From contig JAOQAO010000230.1 of the NCBI GenBank assembly GCA_025963485.1, positions 1 through 42,035 on the forward strand: DNA of 42,035 nt, in the 5' to 3' direction. The notes under the pieces were generated by a model, which was not told the origin of the DNA, did not search any database, and worked only from the letters and a program-made list of their open reading frames with translations. Positions 15,367 to 25,065 of the stretch are shown here, piece by piece (positions within the stretch are counted from its first letter, which is position 1; every line of letters starts with the position of its first letter). Both the position numbers and the translations under genes were made by a program. This stretch comes from Bacteroidota bacterium (lineage in GTDB: Bacteria > Bacteroidota > Bacteroidia > Chitinophagales > LD1).

Positions 15367-15418
15367 CCTCACCCATCTGCCTTCGGCATCTTCCCTCTCC
15401 GAAGGAGAGGGAAGAACC
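15367..15418. repeat. 52-bp dispersed repeat, copy 1
   Basis: Runs from CCTCACCCATCTGCC to GGGAAGAACC and contains the hairpin CCCTCTCC-GAA-GGAGAGGG. A near-complete inverted copy is at 28906-28960. Confidence 0.75.
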
Positions 15419-15461
15419 TCCTGGGTTAGTTTTTTATGTTATACTTTTTTGCTTCTATATT

Positions 15462-16364
15462 CTATGAACTTTTTAGTTGTTCGAATAGTTTTCTCTGTTC
15501 ATCGGTTAGTTTCTCTGGTATCTGTACTTGTATCTGCACATACAGGTCACCGTGCTGATCTGCTTTACCATAGACGGGCATTCCTTTGCCTTTGATGCGA
15601 ATGCTTTTGCCGTTTTGGGTGCCTTCGGCGATCTTTACTTTGATCTGGGTGAATAGCGTTTTGATAATCGTTTCGCCGCCTAGGACTGCTGTATAGAGAT
15701 CAATGGTATGCGTGGTGTACAGATCGTCTCCTTTTCTTTGAAAAGCAGGATGTGGCCTGATGCGGATGCGCACGAAAAGATCGCCATTATGCGCTGCGGT
15801 GCTTCCTTTGTCGCCTTTGCCTTTGATACGCAGCAAGAGGCCGTCGTATGCTCCGGGTTTGGTGGTGATCTTTAGCTTTTCACCTGGCAGCTGGATAATG
15901 CGGTCTGTGCCCTGAGCGGCTTCCTCGAGTGTGATCTCCATCTCGGTCTCATAGTCGCCACCTTTGAAATTCCGGTTTGATGACCGTCTCTGACCACCAC
16001 CTGCGTTGCTGAAAAACTGCTCGAAGAAATCCGAGAAGTCGGATTCATTGCCCTGGCCGAACGGATTACTGCCGTTTCCTTCGTAGTGGAAGTTCTCACT
16101 CCGGGCGCCGGCACCGGGCTGCCTGCCTGCCTGCTCATATTGCTGCCAGTTCTCTCCGAGTTCGTCGTATTTTTTGCGTTTGTCCGGGTCGCTTAGTACT
16201 TCATTGGCCTCGCTGATGAGTTTAAACTTTTCTTCCACGACCTTGCTGTCCTTGTTCTTGTCGGGGTGCCACTTCATGGCGAGCTTGCGGTAGGACTTTT
16301 TGATTTCCTCCTGTGAAGCTTTTTTGTCAACTTCTAATATCTTGTAATAGTCCTTGTAGTCCAT
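15462..16364 (-). CDS. cbpA: CbpA-type DnaJ co-chaperone
   Basis: A Hsp70 co-chaperone that stimulates DnaK ATPase and binds unfolded clients. The 300-aa protein has a J-domain at 1-70 with the HPD motif at 33-35, a Gly/Phe-rich linker (about 75-130), and two C-terminal substrate-binding beta domains (about 135-295). The four CxxCxGxG zinc repeats of DnaJ are absent, so it is class B/CbpA-like. It is a single gene with no grpE or dnaK beside it. Confidence 0.92.
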   Translation of the reverse strand: MDYKDYYKILEVDKKASQEEIKKSYRKLAMKWHPDKNKDSKVVEEKFKLISEANEVLSDPDKRKKYDELGENWQQYEQAGRQPGAGARSENFHYEGNGSNPFGQGNESDFSDFFEQFFSNAGGGQRRSSNRNFKGGDYETEMEITLEEAAQGTDRIIQLPGEKLKITTKPGAYDGLLLRIKGKGDKGSTAAHNGDLFVRIRIRPHPAFQRKGDDLYTTHTIDLYTAVLGGETIIKTLFTQIKVKIAEGTQNGKSIRIKGKGMPVYGKADQHGDLYVQIQVQIPEKLTDEQRKLFEQLKSS

Positions 16365-16729
16365 GTGGGGGTTAGTTGGGGCAAATAATCCGGCTCTGGG
16401 GTCCGGCTAAATGATATGCAAAATTAATACCAAGTGACTAATAAACTATTACCGCGATCATAGGTTTGGATGTTTTTAGTCATGTTTTTCGACGAGAGGG
16501 GAATAGTTTTTCTTAATAACGGTTATTTGATCAATATCTGATCAGTCGAAAAACCTGGTACGCAGCGGACCCCCAAACCCCGGCTTTAACAGCCAGCGAT
16601 ATTTATCTGAACGGAGTCGTGGACCTCTAATGCCAAGCCAATATTAGCCCATTGTTCTGTAGTCGAAAAAACCTGGGACGGGCCCTACAGGTCAGATATA
16701 GAAAGTGCTCTACAGTCGGAAAACCCGGT
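16365..16729. other. Intergenic region with three short repeats
   Basis: 365 bp with no convincing ORF. AGTCGAAAAACCTGG-like units occur three times: about 16548, 16661 (AGTCGAAAAAACCTGG) and 16714 (AGTCGGAAAACCCGG). A partial GGCCCC-family repeat is at 16567-16595, lacking the right hairpin arm. The last repeat borders the stop of the M43 protease gene. Confidence 0.55.
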
Positions 16730-18028
16730 TTACCTGCTGACGACTACCCTCTTAACGATGTGTTGTGTGCCTTTAGTGATGTCGATGGTATAGATACCCA
16801 TAGGGAGGCTGCTCATATTGAGCCTGACTGCGCCGGAGGCGGCAGACTGGCTGAGGCTGATATTCTCTCCGAGCATATTGGATACCTGAATGGATGTGTA
16901 TGGATTGGTGTTCTCTGAGTATGGTATGAATACTATACCTGTAGCAGGGTTTGGGTAGATGGTCAGAGCGGATGGACTGATTTGTTTGATCGCAGTGGCT
17001 GTCTTTGTAGCGAGCAGTGGCCGGCTGTGATCGAGTGTACCCTGCATGAGTTCTGCCTGGCCCTTCGTGAAAAGGTTCATGCAGGTCTCGGCCGAGTAGT
17101 CCATATAGTTCTGCACCATGTCCGGAGCATCGGCGCCATAGTATGTCTCAACGCCTGTACAGCTGTTTCTGGTAGTGTCACAGTCAAAGTTCGATTGGGT
17201 ATTGGCAAAAGGCGTGTCGTCTATGCCATCGCTTTGGTGGCAGTCATTGGCGCCGAGGGTAGCGCCATCGCCCCATATATGGCGGAGCCCGAGGTAGTGA
17301 CCGACCTCATGTGTGCCCGTCCTGCCGCGCTCGATGAGATTCATTCCGCCGAAGTTCAGGGGATTCGGATTATTGGCACCTACCGTCCGGTAGTCGAGTA
17401 CGACACCATCGTATGGTTTCTGTGTGGCGGCGGAGCCCAAAGGCCAGTTGGCCATGCTATCAGGCGGATATGAATATCCGAGCAACTGCCCAAAGAAAGA
17501 AGCCTGTATATTGACGATCCAGATATTGAGGTAGTGATCAGGGTCTACGGCATCATCGCCACCGGCAGCAGTAAATTTGATAAGTGAATCCGGAAGGCCG
17601 AAAAAGCTGAATGAGAAGGAATTGACAGTAGATACCCTTTGGATCCCTTGCAATACAAAGCGTATATGTGTGTCAGCGGCCACACTGTCGAAGTACGAAA
17701 TGGTATTGCTCGTATCAGCGTTGAGCCTGCTATAATCGTCGTTGAGCACCTGTAGCTGAGACATGATGATGCTGTCGTCGAGGTTTTCGGCAGGACTGCC
17801 GTACACTACGTGGAATACGATGGGTATGGTATAGGTATAACCCGCTTGCCTCTGTGGGCTATGCTGTTTAGCCTGGTCGAAGGAATGCCTGACGGCTGCC
17901 TTATAGCCGGGGATGCGCTGCTCCATTATATCCGGCAGGAACTCATTGCCGCATAAAATACGGGGTTGGCTTTGCGCGATGGCGCTCAGGCTGATAGCCA
18001 GCAGCGACAGGGTAATGAGTCTTTTCAT
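16730..18028 (-). CDS. Secreted M43-family zinc metalloprotease with T9SS sorting domain
   Basis: A 432-aa extracellular protease. It has a signal peptide (1-19, ending AIAQS), a pappalysin-like catalytic domain with the zinc motif HEVGHYLGLRH at 240-250 (H240, E241, H244, H250), a Met-turn region NYMDYS at 307-312, and cysteines around 263-316 typical of M43 disulfides. Residues about 355-432 form a type A T9SS C-terminal sorting domain (IYPNPATGIVFIPY at the start, MGIYTIDITKGTQHIVKRVV at the end), so it is exported through the type IX system controlled by PorX. It is divergent from uppS across 320 bp. Confidence 0.92.
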   Translation of the reverse strand: MKRLITLSLLAISLSAIAQSQPRILCGNEFLPDIMEQRIPGYKAAVRHSFDQAKQHSPQRQAGYTYTIPIVFHVVYGSPAENLDDSIIMSQLQVLNDDYSRLNADTSNTISYFDSVAADTHIRFVLQGIQRVSTVNSFSFSFFGLPDSLIKFTAAGGDDAVDPDHYLNIWIVNIQASFFGQLLGYSYPPDSMANWPLGSAATQKPYDGVVLDYRTVGANNPNPLNFGGMNLIERGRTGTHEVGHYLGLRHIWGDGATLGANDCHQSDGIDDTPFANTQSNFDCDTTRNSCTGVETYYGADAPDMVQNYMDYSAETCMNLFTKGQAELMQGTLDHSRPLLATKTATAIKQISPSALTIYPNPATGIVFIPYSENTNPYTSIQVSNMLGENISLSQSAASGAVRLNMSSLPMGIYTIDITKGTQHIVKRVVVSR

Positions 18029-18233
18029 CTGTAGGTCTGGGATTAATGTCTACCAAAAATGTGATATTTCCTTTGATTTTAAAACAAATAGAGTGTAGAA
18101 CCAACGAACGGCTGATAATGCAGAATATGAGGACAGCAGGTGCTATCAGGAATGAGCCAATTATGCGACTTTGCTAAAAAATCCTATAAAAGAGGCTTTT
18201 AACCATTCGCAGATGGGTTATGCCTCTGCAACC

Positions 18234-18263
18234 TTTGAGTACCCGCCAAATTGGCTATATTTG
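18234..18263 (+). promoter_or_regulatory. Promoter of the uppS-bamA operon
   Basis: TTTG (18234-18237) and TATATTTG (18256-18263) are 18 bp apart, an exact match to the Bacteroidota pattern TTTG-N-TAnnTTTG. It sits about 85 bp before uppS, in the 320-bp spacer to the divergent protease gene, which otherwise shows no feature. Confidence 0.6.
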
Positions 18264-18348
18264 CCCACTTTCGTACAATTGTTAAATTAAAATATAGCTG
18301 GAGCCGGATGAAATATTTTGCCCGTTCAGCGTTTAATGCACAGCCCAA

Positions 18349-19101
18349 ATGAGCTTAAAAGACTCTATCGACCTGAATAACCTGCCCAAGCACATAGCCA
18401 TCATCATGGATGGCAACGGGCGTTGGGCCAAGTCGCAGGGCAAGAACAGGCTTTTTGGACATACGAATGGTGTCACCGCAGTACGTGAAACGGCGGAAGG
18501 ATGTGCGGAGCTGGGGGTTAAATACCTGACACTGTATGCTTTCTCCACAGAGAACTGGAACAGGCCGATACTGGAGGTGACAGGATTGATGGACCTGCTG
18601 CTGAAGACTATTAAGATAGAGGTGAAAACCCTACAGAAGAACAACATACGCCTCAAGGCGATAGGAGATATAGATGCGCTGCCGGGCAATACCGCAAGGG
18701 AACTCAGGCAGGCCAAGGAGGAGACGGCGGGCAATACAAGGATGGACCTCATACTCGCGCTCAACTATAGCGGCAAGGCGGAGATCATGAAGTCTGTAAA
18801 GCAGATAGCCGAGGATGTGAAGCAGGGCAAGATAAATGTAGCCGATATCAATGAAGAGATGATGACCAGCCATCTCTACACAGCCGGTATACCTGACCCG
18901 GAGCTGATGGTGAGAACGAGCGGAGAGCAGCGTATCAGCAACTTCCTGCTATGGCAACTGGCCTATGCGGAGTTCTATTTTACGGAGAAGTTCTGGCCTG
19001 ACTTTGACAGGGAAGAGCTGTACAATGCCATACTGACCTATCAGAACAGAGAACGGAGATTTGGCAAGACGACGGAGCAGATCAAGGGAGAAGCAAAATA
19101 A
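18349..19101 (+). CDS. uppS: Isoprenyl (undecaprenyl) diphosphate synthase
   Basis: Cis-prenyltransferase that condenses isopentenyl diphosphate onto farnesyl diphosphate to make the undecaprenyl carrier lipid for peptidoglycan and surface glycans. The 250-aa protein has the signature HIAIIMDGNGRWAK (15-28, catalytic D21), the FGHTNG and YAFSTENWNRP motifs, and the C-terminal RTSGEQRISNFLLWQLAYAE with the isopentenyl-diphosphate binding residues. The length is normal. It is followed 32 bp later by bamA in the same direction, a common arrangement in Bacteroidota. Confidence 0.96.
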   Translation: MSLKDSIDLNNLPKHIAIIMDGNGRWAKSQGKNRLFGHTNGVTAVRETAEGCAELGVKYLTLYAFSTENWNRPILEVTGLMDLLLKTIKIEVKTLQKNNIRLKAIGDIDALPGNTARELRQAKEETAGNTRMDLILALNYSGKAEIMKSVKQIAEDVKQGKINVADINEEMMTSHLYTAGIPDPELMVRTSGEQRISNFLLWQLAYAEFYFTEKFWPDFDREELYNAILTYQNRERRFGKTTEQIKGEAK

Positions 19102-19133
19102 CATTACACGAAGACCACAAGTAAAGAAGACAA

Positions 19134-21854
19134 GTGAAGCAAGCTAAAGCAGTACAATATATATCAGGTTCTTTCGGGAGGTCTATTCACTTCTTATTTG
19201 CAGGGTTGATGCTTTTGGTCTCTTTCTACGCAGGTGCCCAGGATACAACTTTCACGGTCAACTATGGCACCCCCGGCGAATACAATATAGCCCATATCAG
19301 TGTCAGGGGGACTGAAAGCCTGGACAAAAACATCCTCATCTCCCTCTCCGGCCTCAGGCAGGGAGAGAAGATCAAGATCCCTGGTGAAGAGATATCCAAG
19401 GCGATCAAAAACCTCTGGAAGCAGAAGCTCTTTACCAATGTATCTGTAGACGTAGAGAAAGTGGTCGGTAATGAAGTGTTCCTCCTGATCACCGTAGAGG
19501 ACAGGCCACGGATCAAATCGTGGGGATTTAGCGGGATCAAAAACGCAGACCGCGATGAACTCAACAAGAAGATGGATATCAGGGCGGGTATCATTTTCAG
19601 TGATAACGTGAGGAAAAAAGCCGTGGAGGTCATCCGCAACTTCTACATAGAAAAGGGATACCTCAATGTAGCTGTACAGGTCAAAGAAGTGCCTGATACT
19701 ACCAGGACCAATGTACTGGGCAGCAGGAATGTCATCACATTTTTCGTAGACAAAAAGCAACTCGTCAAGATACGCTCCATCAACTTCGAAGGGATACAGG
19801 CATTCTCTGAGCCGATGCTCAAGCATAAAATGAAAGAGACCAAGGAGCGTGTCAAGTTTCAGATGGACAGCATCCTGCGCTTCAAGAGCAATTTCAAGAA
19901 GTTTGGCATCCATCCTAAATGGTATGAGGTGCCCGGCAATATTTCTCCTGTCAGCTGGTACTATTATCTTGAGCACTTTGTCAACCTCAATATCTTCAAG
20001 GCGTCTAAGTTCCGCCGCAAGGAATATGAAGAAGACAAGAAGAAGGTCATAGAGTTTTACAATAGCAAAGGATACCGCGACGCACGTATCGTCTCAGACA
20101 AGGTAGATACACTGGACGCCAATAATCTGGTGATCAATGTCAGAATAGAAGAAGGCCATAAGTACTATTTCCGCAATATCTACTTCAACGGCAATACCAA
20201 ATACCCTGATTCTACACTCTCTAAGATCATCAATATCCATAGGGGAGAGGTATACAATGCCAAGGCACTTGAGGAAAAGCTTTTCTCCAATCCCAATGGA
20301 GGCGATGTGAGTTCACTCTATATGGATGATGGCTACCTCTTTTTCTCCATCACACCTGCTGAGGTCAAAGTAGACGGAGACTCCATAGACGTCGAGCTGC
20401 GTATCAGCGAAGGGCCACAAGCCACCATCAATGAGATCCGTATTTACGGCAATACCAAAACAAATGAGAAGGTCATCAGGCGTGAACTGTATACACTGCC
20501 GGGCAGCAAGTTTAGCCGCACCGATCTGATACGCTCACAGCGGCAGATCGTCAATCTCGGCTACTTCGACCCCCAGCAGCTCGATGTCATACCGATACCT
20601 AATGCGGAGAATGGAACAGTCGATATAGAATACCACGTCACTGAGAAGCCCTCCGATCAGCTCGAGCTATCTGCCGGATACGGCGGAGCCAACTATGGCC
20701 TCACAGGTACACTGGGTGTGACCTTTACCAACTTCTCCCTGCGTAATATCATCAATAAAAAAGCATGGAACCCACTGCCGAGTGGTGACGGACAGAGGCT
20801 CAGCCTCCGTGTACAGTCCGGCGGCAAGACCAGCCAGTTCTATACAGTCTCATTTACAGAGCCATGGCTCGGTGGCAAGAAGCCAAACTCACTCACCTTT
20901 GCTTTCAACAGGACCAACATCTACTCATATGACAATGGCCTCACCTATGCTTCCACGGGCCACTACTTCTCTACCGGAGGTACCGTGTCATGGGCTACCC
21001 GTCTCAAGAAGCCGGATGACTACTTCACCTTTGAGACGGCCCTGACCTACCAATACTACCAGATAGTCAACTCGTCTTACCTGCCTATATTCTCTTCTTC
21101 GAATGGTACGGGCGCCGGCAATGCACATAACCTCAACCTCTCACTGATACTCAGTCGTAACTCTCTGGATCAGGTACTCTATCCTAAGCACGGCTCCAGC
21201 TTCATGTTCTCAGTCACAGGTACGCTGCCATACTCACTCATGTTTGAGAGCCGCAAGAAGATCAACTATGGCAGTGACAGCCTCCCTCCGGAGAGCAGGT
21301 ACCAGTACATAGAGTTCTTCAAGGTTAAGTTCTTTGCCGAGTGGTACGCCACCCTCTACAAGAACCTCGTCTTCAAGGCAGCTGCTAAGTTCGGCTTCCT
21401 CGGTACGTACAACTCGAAGCTGGGTCTGTCGCCGTTTGAGCGCTTTGAGGTCGGTGGTGACGGTATCAGTACCTACTCCATCCTGGGCAAGGAGATCGTA
21501 CGTCTCCGTGGCTACGATGTCATCAGTCCTACGTCGCCTCCAGCTACGATAGCAGGAGCAGCTATCTTCAATAAGTTCACTGCCGAGCTGCGCTACCCTA
21601 TCTCACTGAATCCATCTGCCACCATATTCGCCCTTGTCTTCCTGGAGGGTGGCAATACCTGGCAGAACATCAGCGACTATCGTCCATACGACCTCAATAA
21701 GTCTGTAGGCCTCGGTGTCCGCGTGTTCCTCCCTATGTTTGGCCTCCTCGGTCTGGACTATGGCTTCCCGCTGGACAAGTTAATCTACAGCAACGGCACC
21801 CGTGCCAATCCTAACGGCCGTATCAACATCATTCTCGGCCAGGAGCCAGAGTAG
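19134..21854 (+). CDS. bamA: Outer membrane protein assembly factor BamA
   Basis: Core of the outer-membrane beta-barrel insertion machine. The 906-aa protein starts at a GTG (19134), which gives a proper signal peptide (cleavage near AGAQD, residue 35); the next ATG would remove its basic n-region. POTRA repeats occupy about 48-520 (for example the strand pairs INEIRIYGNTKTNEKVIRREL and RIKSWGFSGIKNADRDEL, abridged), including a longer third repeat with an insertion. The 16-strand barrel runs from about 530 to the end, with the RLRGYD segment typical of the VRGF loop region near 785. It is somewhat longer than proteobacterial BamA, as is usual in this phylum. It is co-transcribed with uppS. 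Confidence 0.95.
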   Translation: MKQAKAVQYISGSFGRSIHFLFAGLMLLVSFYAGAQDTTFTVNYGTPGEYNIAHISVRGTESLDKNILISLSGLRQGEKIKIPGEEISKAIKNLWKQKLFTNVSVDVEKVVGNEVFLLITVEDRPRIKSWGFSGIKNADRDELNKKMDIRAGIIFSDNVRKKAVEVIRNFYIEKGYLNVAVQVKEVPDTTRTNVLGSRNVITFFVDKKQLVKIRSINFEGIQAFSEPMLKHKMKETKERVKFQMDSILRFKSNFKKFGIHPKWYEVPGNISPVSWYYYLEHFVNLNIFKASKFRRKEYEEDKKKVIEFYNSKGYRDARIVSDKVDTLDANNLVINVRIEEGHKYYFRNIYFNGNTKYPDSTLSKIINIHRGEVYNAKALEEKLFSNPNGGDVSSLYMDDGYLFFSITPAEVKVDGDSIDVELRISEGPQATINEIRIYGNTKTNEKVIRRELYTLPGSKFSRTDLIRSQRQIVNLGYFDPQQLDVIPIPNAENGTVDIEYHVTEKPSDQLELSAGYGGANYGLTGTLGVTFTNFSLRNIINKKAWNPLPSGDGQRLSLRVQSGGKTSQFYTVSFTEPWLGGKKPNSLTFAFNRTNIYSYDNGLTYASTGHYFSTGGTVSWATRLKKPDDYFTFETALTYQYYQIVNSSYLPIFSSSNGTGAGNAHNLNLSLILSRNSLDQVLYPKHGSSFMFSVTGTLPYSLMFESRKKINYGSDSLPPESRYQYIEFFKVKFFAEWYATLYKNLVFKAAAKFGFLGTYNSKLGLSPFERFEVGGDGISTYSILGKEIVRLRGYDVISPTSPPATIAGAAIFNKFTAELRYPISLNPSATIFALVFLEGGNTWQNISDYRPYDLNKSVGLGVRVFLPMFGLLGLDYGFPLDKLIYSNGTRANPNGRINIILGQEPE

Positions 21855-21885
21855 GATAAATAATATATATCGATTCTTGCCATTC

Positions 21886-21920
21886 ACAGCCCATGATTTA
21901 GGTCATGGGCTGTAATTTTT
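21886..21920 (+). terminator. Terminator of the uppS-bamA operon
   Basis: ACAGCCCATGA and TCATGGGCTGT form an 11-bp perfect stem with a 6-nt loop, followed by AATTTTT. Confidence 0.85.
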
Positions 21921-22002
21921 ATGAAACATTCCACACAAACAATCCATTCCTTTCACTATTTTCGGGAAACTAATCACTAATCAAAAAAACACAAAACAGA
22001 CA

Positions 22003-22797
22003 ATGAAAAAAGCATTACTTGTATTTGCCCTGTTTGCAGGTGTGGCATTTAGCGCCTCAGCACAGTGTACTCCTGACACTACCCATTTCACATCTACCAA
22101 GCATGTATATCCGGACTCACTGCCATGCGCCGTTTACGGACAGTCATTCGCGGGTGTGGTCAGCATCCAGATACCAGATTCTGTCGATGCCCATGAATTT
22201 GTAGGTATTATCCCGGCCGGCTCGCTTCAGGCGACCATAGACTCAGTACAGATCACCGGCATTAGTGGTTATCCTACAGGTATCAGCAGCGTTAGCAATC
22301 CGGCTCTCGGACCTACATGGTTGAAGCCAGGCGACGTATCATGTGCCAACTTCACAGGTACTAGCACAGCCAATGATGGCCGTTATAACCTCACTATTAC
22401 AGGCACAGGTTGCGGACACTTCACACTGCCTCAGGCGGCAGGTGGCGGCACATACGATAGCTGCATCGCAAACTTCCCACTCTCCAGGTTATATCCATAT
22501 CACCTTTGCTCTACTGGCCATCCGGCTGGCATCTCTGAAGTGCTCAATGGTGTAAACCTCGGCATATTCCCTAATCCAAATCAGGGAGCATTCACTGTCA
22601 ATATCTCTGCTGATGACCGTATCGCAGGCGATATGATGGTAATGGACGCACTCGGCAGGACCATCCACACACAGAGCCTCGATGTCACTGGTACTAAGCA
22701 GATAGCTCTCGACCTCGGGCATATTTCATCAGGAGTATATTTGCTCGTGATCAACACAGCTAATGGCAAAGCAGTAAAACAGTTCTCAGTAAAGTAA
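22003..22797 (+). CDS. Secreted protein with T9SS sorting domain
   Basis: A 264-aa extracellular protein with a signal peptide (1-20, FSASAQC). The mature N-terminal domain (21-180) is rich in Thr, Ser, Gly and Cys with about six cysteines, and I recognise no enzyme motif. Residues about 185-264 are a type A T9SS sorting domain (GIFPNPNQGAFTVNIS, then DALGRTIHTQSLDV, then ISSGVYLLVINTANGKAVKQ). It stands alone between two intrinsic terminators and is probably highly expressed. The function is unknown, perhaps a surface or adhesive protein. Confidence 0.85.
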   Translation: MKKALLVFALFAGVAFSASAQCTPDTTHFTSTKHVYPDSLPCAVYGQSFAGVVSIQIPDSVDAHEFVGIIPAGSLQATIDSVQITGISGYPTGISSVSNPALGPTWLKPGDVSCANFTGTSTANDGRYNLTITGTGCGHFTLPQAAGGGTYDSCIANFPLSRLYPYHLCSTGHPAGISEVLNGVNLGIFPNPNQGAFTVNISADDRIAGDMMVMDALGRTIHTQSLDVTGTKQIALDLGHISSGVYLLVINTANGKAVKQFSVK

Positions 22798-22817
22798 TAA
22801 GCTGAATAAACCATACT

Positions 22818-22847
22818 AAAAAGGGCTGAGAGATCAGCCCTTTTTTA
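22818..22847 (+). terminator. Intrinsic terminator
   Basis: GGGCTGA-GAGA-TCAGCCC stem-loop (22823-22840) flanked by A5 and T6, directly after the T9SS cargo gene. Confidence 0.9.
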
Positions 22848-22864
22848 ATATCTAAAATGTTGTA

Positions 22865-22983
22865 TTTAAGTCCTCTCCAGGGGAGAGGATTTAGGTGAGG
22901 ATTGTATTGGCTGTTAAGCCCTCTCCTTCGGAGAAGGTTGGGAGAGGTTGTATTGGCTGTTAAAGTCCCCTTCGGGGATTTCC
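22865..22983. repeat. Mosaic of palindromic repeats
   Basis: Contains CCTCTCCAGGGGAGAGG, then two copies of TTGTATTGGCTGTTAA (about 22903 and 22948), between them CCCTCTCCTTCGGAGAAGG, and at 22954-22983 an inverted GGCCCC-family copy with the CCCCTTCGGGG hairpin. It fills the convergent gap between the T9SS cargo gene and the AarF gene. Confidence 0.7.
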
Positions 22984-22984
22984 A

Positions 22985-24670
22985 CTATTTATATATCCTC
23001 CTCCTCAGTATCGTATACATCAGTATCACAAAGAGCCCACCTGCTATACAATACCCGATGAAGCTCCATTTATTGATCCCGTAATAGAATTTCATCTCCT
23101 CAGGATAGTTTGCCAGCAGAGCGATAGACGAAGCGATCATCAGCGCGCAAATGATATATGTGATCGACATGCGATTGGCGATGCTGTCCCACTTCTTCAG
23201 CGCATAGCCATAGCCTTGCAGCTCTACTTCGAAGTGCAGTTTACCACGCGATGTCTTCTGCATGATGCCCCTCATCTCACCCGGTAGCGAACTGAGAAAC
23301 GACGAAAATGCTGAGAACTTATTATTAGCCTCTTCAGCGAGGTTCTCCGGCTTCAGCTGCTCGGTCACCAGCCTCAGGCCATATGGCTTGATGAAGTCAT
23401 AGGTCTTAAATTCCGGGTGCATCTTCTTGCCGATCCCCTCCAGTATCGCAAATGCACGGAATACGATAAAGATACCGCCCGGCACCGTGATACGGTATTC
23501 GTACATGATCTTCTGCAGGCGCTGTATCACATCCTGTATGCTCGACTCGCTCACATCCAGGTACGCATAATCCTCTATCAGGTCATTCAGGTCATAGACG
23601 AACTGCCGCATGTCTGTGATGTTATGCTCCACCGCCAGCTTGATCAGGTTGTTCGCCATCTCCTTGGCATCATTGCGCGCCATAGAGATGAATATGCCTG
23701 CAAAAGCATACTTGTCCTTCTTCATCAGCTGGCCTATCATGCCGAAGTCCAGCAAGATGATCACGCCATCTTCCCTCACCAGTATATTGCCCGGATGCGG
23801 ATCCCCGTGGAAGTACCCGAACTCAAATATCATCGTCAGGTAGATATCCATACCGCGCTCTACTACTACCTTAGGGTCTATGCCCCATTTGCGCAGCTGG
23901 TCCATGTCCGTGATCTTGCAGCCCTCTACGAACTCCATGATCAGTATCTTATCTGTCGAGAACTCCCTATACACCATCGGTATATAAAAGTCCGTTCTAA
24001 ACTTATACGTCGTGCGGAAGCGCTCTATGTTCCGCGCTTCATTCCTGTAGTCCAGCTCTTTCAGTATGCTCCGCTCAAAAGTCCTCACCACCTCATCCGC
24101 CTGCAGTATGCCTTGCTTCTTGAGGTAGCGGTCCGCGCGGTGCACCACATCCTTGATGATCTGCATGTCGCGATCGATCGTGTCAGCCACATCGGGACGC
24201 TGTACTTTCACCACCACCAGTTCACCCGTCTTGAGTTTCGCTTTATGTACCTGCCCGATAGATGCTGATGCCAGCGGCTTCTCATCCAGCCATTCGAATA
24301 CATCCTCCAGCTTCTGATTGATCTCTTTCTCTATGATCCGCTTAGCCAGCTCATATTCGAACGGCGGCACACGGTCCTGTAGTTTCTCGAATTCCTTCAC
24401 CAGCCCCTCCGGAATGATATCCGGCCTGTTGCTCAGTATCTGAGCCAGCTTCACGAATGTCGGGCCCAGCTCCGCCGCCGCCATGCGTATACGCTCATAG
24501 CGCGTGTACTCCATCACAGGCTTCTCATCACGTATCCATTTGATACGGGTAGACTCAGGCACCAGGTTCCTCAGCGTGGAGTTGATGATCAGGTCTTCAA
24601 ACCCCCACTTGATGAGTACACCCAGTATCTCCCTGGTACGGCCTATATTGCGAAACGCGAGATCAAGCAT
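22985..24670 (-). CDS. AarF/UbiB (ABC1) family atypical kinase
   Basis: A 561-aa member of the ADCK/UbiB family of atypical kinase-like ATPases linked to quinone or isoprenoid lipid metabolism. The motifs are the family-specific ASIGQVHKA (135-143), K155 in VVVKVQRP, the catalytic-loop-like HGDPHPGN (288-295) and DFG (308-310). Two hydrophobic helices close the protein (about 510-555), anchoring it to the membrane as in UbiB. The length is standard. It is a single gene, so the partner pathway is not indicated; menaquinone biosynthesis is the usual guess in this phylum. A UbiB role in ubiquinone is unlikely. Confidence 0.93.
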   Translation of the reverse strand: MLDLAFRNIGRTREILGVLIKWGFEDLIINSTLRNLVPESTRIKWIRDEKPVMEYTRYERIRMAAAELGPTFVKLAQILSNRPDIIPEGLVKEFEKLQDRVPPFEYELAKRIIEKEINQKLEDVFEWLDEKPLASASIGQVHKAKLKTGELVVVKVQRPDVADTIDRDMQIIKDVVHRADRYLKKQGILQADEVVRTFERSILKELDYRNEARNIERFRTTYKFRTDFYIPMVYREFSTDKILIMEFVEGCKITDMDQLRKWGIDPKVVVERGMDIYLTMIFEFGYFHGDPHPGNILVREDGVIILLDFGMIGQLMKKDKYAFAGIFISMARNDAKEMANNLIKLAVEHNITDMRQFVYDLNDLIEDYAYLDVSESSIQDVIQRLQKIMYEYRITVPGGIFIVFRAFAILEGIGKKMHPEFKTYDFIKPYGLRLVTEQLKPENLAEEANNKFSAFSSFLSSLPGEMRGIMQKTSRGKLHFEVELQGYGYALKKWDSIANRMSITYIICALMIASSIALLANYPEEMKFYYGINKWSFIGYCIAGGLFVILMYTILRRRIYK

Positions 24671-25065
24671 ATGTGATAAAAGTAATAATTATCAGATTAA
24701 AATCAAGTACTTCTATCAGAACCCAATGATAATGGACGTCCGGGCGGGCTATGCATGGCTTCGCTTCGCTCCGGTGCTCCGCATTTTGGCTTTGTATCTC
24801 GCGCACTTGTAGCTCGTATCCTCTCAACAAGCAAAAATCAATCAGTCCGCTCCGATGGAGCTAAAACAACTTTTAATACATCGATCTACAAACAGTTCAC
24901 CCGCTACGAGGTTTCCGAAATTTAATCCCGTTAGGGATGTCCTGCTTGTAGAATATAATATAAGGTAATAAACAGCCCCGAAGGGGCGACCTGCTATTCC
25001 CATTATTTTATTACGACCGTCACTTGTATTGTCTCACATCTCAAGTTTGTAGTCTCATGTCTAAC
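24671..25065. repeat. Intergenic mosaic of REP-like hairpins
   Basis: 395 bp without a convincing gene. Short palindromes occur in series: CCGCTCCGATGGAGC near 24847, CGCTACGAGG followed by ATCCCGTTAGGGAT near 24923-24937, and GCCCCGAAGGGGC near 24976. The last two are each followed by a similar tail (GTCCTGCT or GACCTGCT). This resembles REP-like elements mobilised by RAYT transposases, though no transposase is in the window. A heptad-type repeat (GTCTCACATCTCAAG, GTCTCATGTCTAAC) closes it at about 25029-25062. Confidence 0.5.

Noticed and set aside
19194-19976. 260-codon minus-strand frame over bamA
   Set aside because: Antisense to the POTRA region of BamA; composition of a shadow frame.
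23417-24268. 283-codon plus-strand frame inside the AarF gene
   Set aside because: It is antisense to a clear AarF/UbiB kinase, with a His/Tyr/Leu-rich translation typical of a shadow frame.
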